This document shows, in pieces, positions 58,415 through 64,000 of a DNA stretch of 64,000 bases. The position numbers were made by a program, and so were the translations under genes. The stretch spans positions 6,076,001-6,140,000 of the forward strand of contig NZ_CP081496.1 of the NCBI RefSeq assembly GCF_019774615.1, in the 5' to 3' direction. The notes under the pieces are model-generated. The model made no database searches. It saw nothing but the letters and a program-made list of their open reading frames with translations, and had not been told where the DNA came from. The stretch's first letter is position 1. Each line of letters opens with the position of its first letter. The stretch comes from Streptomyces sp. BHT-5-2 (GTDB taxonomy: Bacteria; Actinomycetota; Actinomycetes; Streptomycetales; Streptomycetaceae).

Positions 58415-58840
58415 CTATGCGGCCAGCCTCAAGGCAGGGTTGGCTCGGTGGTCGTGTTCGTAGTCGATCGGACTCTGGTGTCCGCACACACTGTGTAGTT
58501 GGATGGCCTTGTAGAAGCCGCTGATCCAGGTCCCGATCCTCAGACGCGCCTCGGTGCGGATGCGAAGGTGTGCCGGTGGACGTACTCGACCTTGAGCACG
58601 CTGTTGAACGCCTCGCTGACGGCGTTGTCGATGCATGATCCGACTCGGCCCATGGACTGGGTCACGCCCAGGCGCCGGCAGGCGCGATGGAAGCGGCGGG
58701 AGGCGTGCTCGCTGCCACGGTTGCTGTGAAAGATCACTCCCTTCACGTCGCCTCCGTGGGTGGTGGAGGCCATGTGGAGGAACACGACGACGAGGTCGGC
58801 GTCCTGATGGCGCTCCATCGACGTGACGCACTCGGCGGGC
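58415..58840 (-). mobile_element. IS3-family OrfB C-terminal remnant
   Basis: On the minus strand, HQDADLVVVFLHMASTTHGG, GVIFHSNRGSEHASRRFHRA, MGRVGSCIDNAVSEAFNSVL and KVEYVHRHTF are followed in another frame by ARLRIGTWISGFYKAIQLHS and SPIDYEHDHRANPALRLAA. This is the second half of an IS3 integrase core with Asp and Glu motifs (HSNRGSE has Asn for the usual Asp). It is frameshifted and lacks the N-terminus. The stretch 58841-59084 has no supported gene. Confidence 0.7.
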
Positions 58841-59084
58841 CGGGTGCGTCTGACCATCACGAACAACGGCGTGCTGCCGCATTCTGACCAACCGATCCCG
58901 CACGGCGGCAGCAGGCTGGGAAACCTCGCCGCGTGCGTGCGGTCGGCGGCAGCCTGGAGGCGCGGCTGTGCCCGGACGGCGCGTTCAAGGTCTTCGCCGA
59001 GGTTCTTATCGCACCGGCGAAGGACTCCTTCACGAGACACGAGAATCCGGAGCTTCCTTCGGCGGGCCCTGAGCCCGGGCGGCT

Positions 59085-60056
59085 TCATCTGCCCTCAGCG
59101 ACCCGCCTGATCTCGTCGAGGAGAGCCGCCTGGTGCAGACAGGCACGGCCGTCGGTACCGACCTCGCCCCGGCAGGCGCAGACGAAGGAGCTTACGGTGG
59201 CCGCTACTTGGTCGTGCGGTTCAAGGGTCACCCCGCCCGGGCCGCCAGCGCGTACCACCTGCAGGAGGGGGTGTTCTTCCGCCGCCGGGGTGAAGGCGCG
59301 GTCCACCCGGACGCGACCCTCACTGCCGCACAGCTCGTAGGCCGAGCGGTAGGCATGGTCCATGCCGAAGTCGAGCTGGACCGTGACACCCGCGGGGGTG
59401 GCGTACAGCAGCGCCGCCCCCGCCACGTCCACCTCACCGCTCCCGTCCCGGTGGAGCACCGCCCCGGCGACACTCAGCCGGCTACCCACTAAGAGCTGGG
59501 CGGCTCGTACCGGGTAGATCCCCATGTCAAGCAGGGCCCCGCCGCCCAGGTCCGCCCGGTACCGTATGTCATCGGCGGGCCGCCGGGGCACGGTGAAGGT
59601 GGCGGTGAACGACTGCAGCATGCCGATCGCGCCATCGGCGACCAGCTTCTGCACCACCGCGTGCTGCCGGTGGTGGACGAACATCACGTTCTCCATCAGG
59701 ACGCGGCCAGCACCGCGCGCGGCGGCGAGCAGTTCCCGGGCCTCGGCGGCGTTCGTGGCCAGCGGCTTCTCCGACAGGAGGTGCTTACCCGCGCCCAGCG
59801 CCCGCCGGGTCCACGGGGCGTGCAGGGCGGTGGGCAAGGGCACATACACCGCGTCGACCTCGGGCAGGTCGAGGAGCTCGGCATAACCATGCACCGGGCG
59901 GCAGCCGTACTCCGCCGCCGTCCGCGCAGCCCGCCCCGTGTCGCGACTGGCCACCGCGACCAGCTCGACCCCGGGTTCGCGGGCCATCGCGGGCAGCATC
60001 TTGCGCCGTGCGATGTCGGCACATCCGAGTACGCCTACACGCAGTGGGTCAGTCAT
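59085..60056 (-). CDS. NDP-deoxysugar 3-ketoreductase (Gfo/Idh/MocA family)
   Basis: The 323-residue enzyme has the NAD(P) motif VGVLGCADIARRKMLPAMA, the catalytic-region motif LLSEKPLATNAAEARELL with the conserved Glu-Lys-Pro, and a C-terminal beta domain (GGALLDMGIYPVRAAQLLVG). This pattern fits TDP-3,4-diketo-2,6-dideoxyglucose 3-reductases of dideoxysugar pathways. The ATG at 60056 overlaps the previous stop (ATGACTGA) and was preferred over upstream in-frame starts. It is next to a piece of the 2,3-dehydratase that acts one step earlier in that pathway. Confidence 0.85.
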   Translation of the reverse strand: MTDPLRVGVLGCADIARRKMLPAMAREPGVELVAVASRDTGRAARTAAEYGCRPVHGYAELLDLPEVDAVYVPLPTALHAPWTRRALGAGKHLLSEKPLATNAAEARELLAAARGAGRVLMENVMFVHHRQHAVVQKLVADGAIGMLQSFTATFTVPRRPADDIRYRADLGGGALLDMGIYPVRAAQLLVGSRLSVAGAVLHRDGSGEVDVAGAALLYATPAGVTVQLDFGMDHAYRSAYELCGSEGRVRVDRAFTPAAEEHPLLQVVRAGGPGGVTLEPHDQVAATVSSFVCACRGEVGTDGRACLHQAALLDEIRRVAEGR

Positions 60057-60480
60057 CGCCGTGCACATCCAGCGCGTTGAGGCACGTCAGCACCGTCCGC
60101 CCCTGAAAGTTGAGACAGAACCCGTGCCGGAACAGCGACGACAACTGCCCCGGTGTCACCCACCGGTAGTCGTCCCCAGGGTCCAACGGCACCTCGTCGG
60201 GCGCTTCGACGTTCAGGTAGCGGATCACCGCGTTGAGGAAGCGGCCGCCGTCCTCGGAGTCCAGCGCCTCGTAGCGGATCCACGCCGGATCGGCATTCAG
60301 CACCGCATCAAGATGGCGGGGGCGGTCGACAGGTGCCGCATCGGCGTAATTGTCCGGTGCGGACTGCATCGTGGGCCCCAGCTCCAAGGTGTCCAGGAAG
60401 CCGCCCTCCACGCGCGCGTGCGCCAGCACATGCATCTGTCCCCCAATGCGCCGGGGCGGGAAGGCCAGCAGGCGCTTCAC
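60049..60480 (-). pseudogene. NDP-hexose 2,3-dehydratase, C-terminal fragment
   Basis: The 143-residue frame from a GTG overlapping the P450 stop (GTGA) contains KRLLAFPPRRIGGQMHVLAH, ELGPTMQSAPDNYADAAPV, RYEALDSEDGGRFLNAVIRY and DDYRWVTPGQLSSLFRHGF, the end of the second half of NDP-hexose 2,3-dehydratases. The intact family has two such halves, some 450-480 residues as I recall. About two thirds is missing because the P450 gene lies directly upstream. It could be a translated remnant, but dehydratase activity is not expected. Confidence 0.7.
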
Positions 60481-61664
60481 CACGTCACAGGGAGCTTCTC
60501 CAGCCCGTACACGACATGCTCGCTCCGGAAGGATGTCTCCTCCTCGGCATGTGCCATCCGCAGCGTCGGGAAGCGCACGGCGAGTTCGCGGTAGACCACG
60601 CGCAGCTCCATCCGTGCCAGCTGCTGGCCTATGCACTGGTGCGGGCCGTATCCGAAGGCCAGGTGGCGGCCGGGCGGGCGGGTGATGTCCAGCTGATCCG
60701 GGAGCGGGACGAAGTCGGGGTCGTGGTTTCCCGCGGGCAGGTGCAGCAGGACGAGATCGTCCTTGCGGATGTCCACGCCGTCGAAGGTCAGGTCCTCGTT
60801 CGCGCGGCGCAGCAAGCCGCGCTGCATCACCGTCAGGTAGCGCAGCAGCTCCTCGACGGCTAGGTCCGCCAGGGCCGGGTCCTGGACCAGGGCTTCCCAT
60901 TGGGGGCGGTCGCGCAACATCGCGTAGACGCCCAGCGAGATCATGTGGGCCGTGGTGTCGTAGCCAGCGACGAGCAAGGTGCCGATGAGGGTGAGTATTT
61001 CCTGGTCCGAGAGGCCGTGACCGCCATGGACGAGGTCACTGAATAGCGCGTCGTCGGGGGCCTGCTTCTTCCGCTCGACGACCTCGGCCAGGTAGGTGAA
61101 CAACTCGGGTGCCGCACGCTGTTGTTCCGCCCGGCTGTCCGCGAATCCGCCGAGCGCAGTCATCGCCAGGCGTTCGAACATTTCCTGGTCCGCACGCGGC
61201 AGTCCGAAGAGCGCACAGATGGTGAACGACGGGACCCGCATGCCCACCGTGCGGACCAAGTCCGTACCGGGCCCGGAGCGTTCCAGGTCCACCAGGCACT
61301 CGTGTGTCATCGCGGTTATCGCCTCCTCCAGTTGGCGCACCCTGCGCGCAGTGAAGTGCCGGGCGACCGGCATCCGCAGACGTAGGTGATCGGCACCGTC
61401 GAGGTTGGTGATGTGCGGTACGTCGGCGTCCCCGCGCCGGGGCAGCCGCTCATGGCTCACGGTGCCCAGGCCGTGCAGGAACGAGCTGATGCGCTTGTCC
61501 GCGGCGACCGAGCGGATGTCGTCGTGCCGGGACACCAGCCAGGCGTCGTAGCCGGTGGGAATGCGTACCTTGTGGATCCCGGCCTCGCGGTAGTGCGCGC
61601 AGGGGCCGGGCGGATCGAGCGGATCGCCACGGTCGAGGGACAGGGCTGGCACGGAATTCTCCAC
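60477..61664 (-). CDS. Cytochrome P450
   Basis: The 395-residue monooxygenase shows the I-helix AGYDTTAHMISLG, the ExxR motif EELLRYL and the heme loop FGYGPHQCIGQQLARMEL with the Cys ligand. It resembles soluble actinobacterial natural-product P450s (CYP105/107-like). GGGAGAGATT stands before the GTG at 61664; an ATG at 61682 would add six residues but has no ribosome site. It lies in an operon with sugar genes and diverges from salicylate synthase, so it probably oxidises the cluster product. Confidence 0.92.
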   Translation of the reverse strand: MENSVPALSLDRGDPLDPPGPCAHYREAGIHKVRIPTGYDAWLVSRHDDIRSVAADKRISSFLHGLGTVSHERLPRRGDADVPHITNLDGADHLRLRMPVARHFTARRVRQLEEAITAMTHECLVDLERSGPGTDLVRTVGMRVPSFTICALFGLPRADQEMFERLAMTALGGFADSRAEQQRAAPELFTYLAEVVERKKQAPDDALFSDLVHGGHGLSDQEILTLIGTLLVAGYDTTAHMISLGVYAMLRDRPQWEALVQDPALADLAVEELLRYLTVMQRGLLRRANEDLTFDGVDIRKDDLVLLHLPAGNHDPDFVPLPDQLDITRPPGRHLAFGYGPHQCIGQQLARMELRVVYRELAVRFPTLRMAHAEEETSFRSEHVVYGLEKLPVTW

Positions 61665-62042
61665 AATCTCTCCCTGCAGCATGCGGTTTTACCGCTTGGT
61701 GGACGCGCGAGTGCCCAGAAGGTTCTGGTAGGCCGCCGGGGGTATGCCCCGCCGACGCACCGATACCTCGCACCGTAACCACGAAGGGCGCCCGGCCGGT
61801 AGGCCATCGCGGCGCGGGCGGCGAACTTCGCAGACTTCCCGCAACGCCGCGACGGGTCCTCCGGGGGGCAGCTGCGGAATTCATCGGAGGTAACTGCCAG
61901 CGTGACGGCCGAGTGTGGTGACCGTGCAGGTCAGACAGAGCGACAGTGCGCGGCGGGACGCCGGGGGCGCAGACACCGGGTGGTTGAGCCGGAGACATGC
62001 GAAAGCCCCGTGCCGATTCCCCCGCGAAACCGGAGGTGAACG
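61665..62042. other. Divergent intergenic region of the biosynthetic cluster
   Basis: The region between the P450 and salicylate synthase starts must contain both promoters. An inverted repeat CCAGAA-GG-TTCTGG lies at 61715-61728, and GCGGT-TTT-ACCGC at 61683-61695 covers the P450 start region. Either may be an operator. No gene is supported. Confidence 0.5.
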
Positions 62043-63437
62043 GTGACGAGGATCGGTGAATACGAGGAGCACCGGCTGGCGGTAGTGGACGACCCACTGC
62101 GGACCGTGACCCGGCTGGCTGCCTCTGGCCACTTCGACCAGTACATGGTGTACGAGGACGGGGAGACCTACTCGTTCGCGGGCGGCGTCCTTGCCGAGAT
62201 CAGCGTCTACCGCAACCGCCTGCACGTCCTCTTCGACGGCGCGACCGTGGCGGAGGAGGCACTGCACGATACGGCCGCCCGCGAACAGGTGCTGCGCAAG
62301 GTCGCGCGGCATCTGTCCGCACTGCCGTTCCGCGGCTGGCGCGCCTACGGCTGGGCGGCGTTCGAGGCGAGCTACGCGCTGGCCGGCCTGGACCTCGAGG
62401 ACGACGACACCCCGCTGCTCCAGCTGATGGTTCCCGCGACGGAGGTCAGGCTCACCGGCGGTGCGGCGCTGATGCGTACGGTGGGACCCGTTCCCGCGGA
62501 GCTGCGCGCGATGGTGGCCGGCGGACCGGACTCGGGGCCGGCCGAGGCCGAAGGGCCCCGGCCCCTGCCCGTCGATGTCACGGCGGACGACGGCTACCGG
62601 GAGGCGGTTGCCTCGGCCGTGCGGGACATTCGCGCGGGCAAGCTGCAGAAGGTCATCCTGTCCCGTGTCGTGCCGGTCGGCTTCCCGGTCGACCTGGTCT
62701 CCACCTATGCGTACGGACGGCAGCACAACCGGCCGGCCCGTTCGTTCCTCCTGTCCTTCGGAGAACTGGCCGCGGCCGGATTCAGCCCCGAAACCGTGAC
62801 CGAAGTGCGCGACGACCATGTCGCCACCCAACCGCTGGCTGGCACGCGGGCGCTCTCCGGAGAGGCCGAGCGGGACCGCAGGCTGCGCGAGGCGCTCCTG
62901 ACCGACCCCAAGGAGGTCTACGAGCACGCCATTTCCGTGCAGACCTCGGTCAACGAACTGCGCACGGTCAGCAGGCCAGGAACGGTACGTGTGGAGGACT
63001 TCATGTCCGTCAAGGAGCGCGGCAGCGTCCAGCACCTCGCCTCCTCCGTGTCGGGGCGCCTCGCCACGGGCCACGATGCGTGGGACGCGCTGCGGGCCTG
63101 CTTCCCCGCCGTGACCGCCTCCGGCATACCGAAGGCCGCCGCGTACACCTGCATCCGGCGCCTTGAGACGCAGCCCCGCGGTCTCTACAGCGGGGTGGTG
63201 ATGACCGTCGACGCGAATGGCGACATGGATACCGCCCTCACGCTGCGGACCGTCTACCAGCGGCGTGGCCGGGCCTGGCTGCGGGCCGGTGCCGGAATCG
63301 TCGAGCAGTCCACGCCCGACCGAGAGTTCGAGGAGACCTGCGAGAAGCTCCGCTCCATCTCTCGCTGGCTGGTGCCCGCCGGATCCGCGGCGCCCGCTCC
63401 CGAAGTGTCCTTGTCTGCTCCAGCGATCGGCAGGTAG
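62043..63437 (+). CDS. Salicylate synthase (chorismate-binding, MbtI-like)
   Basis: The 464-residue enzyme should convert chorismate to salicylate via isochorismate. Family blocks are AGKLQKVILSRVVPV near residue 200, FLLSFGELAAAGFSPETV, QPLAGTRALSGEAERDR, VKERGSVQHLASSVSG and TASGIPKAAAYTCI, with RAGAGIVEQSTPDREFEETCEKL at the C-terminus containing the magnesium-binding Glu. GGAGGTG before the GTG at 62043 fixes the start. In a siderophore cluster salicylate is a cap; beside a ketosynthase it more likely serves as a polyketide starter or decoration. Confidence 0.92.
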   Translation: MTRIGEYEEHRLAVVDDPLRTVTRLAASGHFDQYMVYEDGETYSFAGGVLAEISVYRNRLHVLFDGATVAEEALHDTAAREQVLRKVARHLSALPFRGWRAYGWAAFEASYALAGLDLEDDDTPLLQLMVPATEVRLTGGAALMRTVGPVPAELRAMVAGGPDSGPAEAEGPRPLPVDVTADDGYREAVASAVRDIRAGKLQKVILSRVVPVGFPVDLVSTYAYGRQHNRPARSFLLSFGELAAAGFSPETVTEVRDDHVATQPLAGTRALSGEAERDRRLREALLTDPKEVYEHAISVQTSVNELRTVSRPGTVRVEDFMSVKERGSVQHLASSVSGRLATGHDAWDALRACFPAVTASGIPKAAAYTCIRRLETQPRGLYSGVVMTVDANGDMDTALTLRTVYQRRGRAWLRAGAGIVEQSTPDREFEETCEKLRSISRWLVPAGSAAPAPEVSLSAPAIGR

Positions 63438-63445
63438 GTACGGCA

Positions 63446-64000
63446 ATGAAACGGGTTGTCATCACCGGCATCGGCATCATCTGCCCCAGCGGAAGCGGTG
63501 CCCGGGAATTCTGGCACCACAACACCGCGGGCACGACGTTTGTGCGCCACGAACCGGCCATGGCCCGGCTCGGCATGAAGGGCAGCTCCCACGCCCCCAT
63601 CCAGGATTTCGACCTCGCCGCGCACCACACCGAGGACGATGTGCGGACCCTGTCGCAGCTGAGCCGCTTCGTGCAGCTCTCCGTCTCGGCCGGCGCCATG
63701 GCGGCACGCGACGGGGGCCTGGAGGGCGCGACGTTCCGCCCCGAACGTGCGGGGGTGGTGTTCTCGTCGGCCATCGGCGGGACACCGGAATTCCAGGTGG
63801 CGTACGAGCAGTACAGCAACGACGGCACCCAGCCGCTGGTGCCGTTCCCGGAAGCTCATCCCTTCTACGACTCGGTCTTCCTCAACTACGCACCGTCCTG
63901 GCTCAGTGAACGCTACAAGCTGCACGGCCCGTGCAGCACCCTCACCACCGGATGCACCGCCGGTATCGATGCCCTGGGGCTGGCCTTCGACCAGGTCCGC
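63446..64000 (+). CDS. Beta-ketoacyl synthase (KS-alpha/FabF-like), 3' partial
   Basis: The gene begins nine bases after salicylate synthase and runs out of the window after 185 codons. VVITGIGIICPSGSGAREFW is the KS opening, GVVFSSAIGGTPEFQVAYEQ follows, and GPCSTLTTGCTAGIDALGLA carries the active-site Cys. The TGCTAGIDA form is that of type II polyketide KS-alpha subunits rather than fatty-acid FabF. The two active-site His lie beyond the window, so activity cannot be confirmed. Coupling to salicylate synthase suggests that salicylate enters the polyketide. Confidence 0.85.
   Translation, partial: MKRVVITGIGIICPSGSGAREFWHHNTAGTTFVRHEPAMARLGMKGSSHAPIQDFDLAAHHTEDDVRTLSQLSRFVQLSVSAGAMAARDGGLEGATFRPERAGVVFSSAIGGTPEFQVAYEQYSNDGTQPLVPFPEAHPFYDSVFLNYAPSWLSERYKLHGPCSTLTTGCTAGIDALGLAFDQVR

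Noticed and set aside
61881..63446. 521-residue minus-strand frame opposite salicylate synthase
   Set aside because: It is antisense to a gene with all chorismate-enzyme motifs and has no domain of its own.

Overview
The window is high-GC DNA with codon use, Shine-Dalgarno spacing, signal peptides and gene families (F420-dependent NADP reductase, DUF6243, DUF4328, BldA-free long secreted proteins, HINT/ALF toxins, salicylate synthase) typical of a Streptomyces chromosome. No rRNA or intact tRNA gene is seen. The species is not identified.

Region 1 (1-23300) reads as ordinary chromosome. It holds a truncated M50 protease, an F420-dependent NADP reductase, a sugar ABC importer operon with a divergent FadR-type GntR regulator and a DapA-family lyase, methionine aminopeptidase, an iron-box-controlled heme oxygenase, two PhzF proteins, a DUF8094-like lipoprotein, a Prim-Pol-like protein, a TetR regulator with a triple operator, an Rsm22 methyltransferase, an MFS exporter coupled to a serine hydrolase, an SDR, a chymotrypsin-fold protease and a membrane acyltransferase. 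The same 15-bp core palindrome lies in front of both the lyase and the ABC operon, so one regulator probably controls both.

Region 2 (23700-40300) is an accessory zone rich in conflict and secreted proteins. It holds a sulfur-binding-domain HNH nuclease predicted to cut phosphorothioate DNA, a 1332-residue ALF/HINT polymorphic toxin with its immunity gene, and a run of secreted proteins. The run includes three chymotrypsin-fold paralogues whose catalytic His and Ser are replaced (one is a pseudogene), one FG-GAP-tailed protease with an intact triad, a lytic transglycosylase, and a protein with three CxxCRGDD repeats.

Region 3 (40345-52000) is bounded by two nearly identical 29-bp sequences that resemble the 3' end of actinobacterial RNase P RNA. 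It carries a methyltransferase, a truncated DedA gene and a two-component system, then a heavily decayed prophage early region (dNMP kinase, exonuclease, phiC31 gp3-like directionality factor, resolvase, primase, DNA polymerase), and an orphan RHS toxin tip with an immunity gene. No intact integrase was found.

Region 4 (52000-56300) is a plasmid-type module: repeats, a DNA-binding/replication-like gene with a frameshift at a C6 run, a triple-HTH protein, a ParA with an unusual P-loop and a ParB-like partner. IS3 remnants and a TetR gene follow (56300-58900).

Region 5 (59085-64000) is the edge of a biosynthetic gene cluster: a dideoxysugar 3-ketoreductase, a remnant of an NDP-hexose 2,3-dehydratase, a P450, a divergent salicylate synthase and the start of a ketosynthase. 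It suggests a salicylate-derived, possibly glycosylated polyketide.
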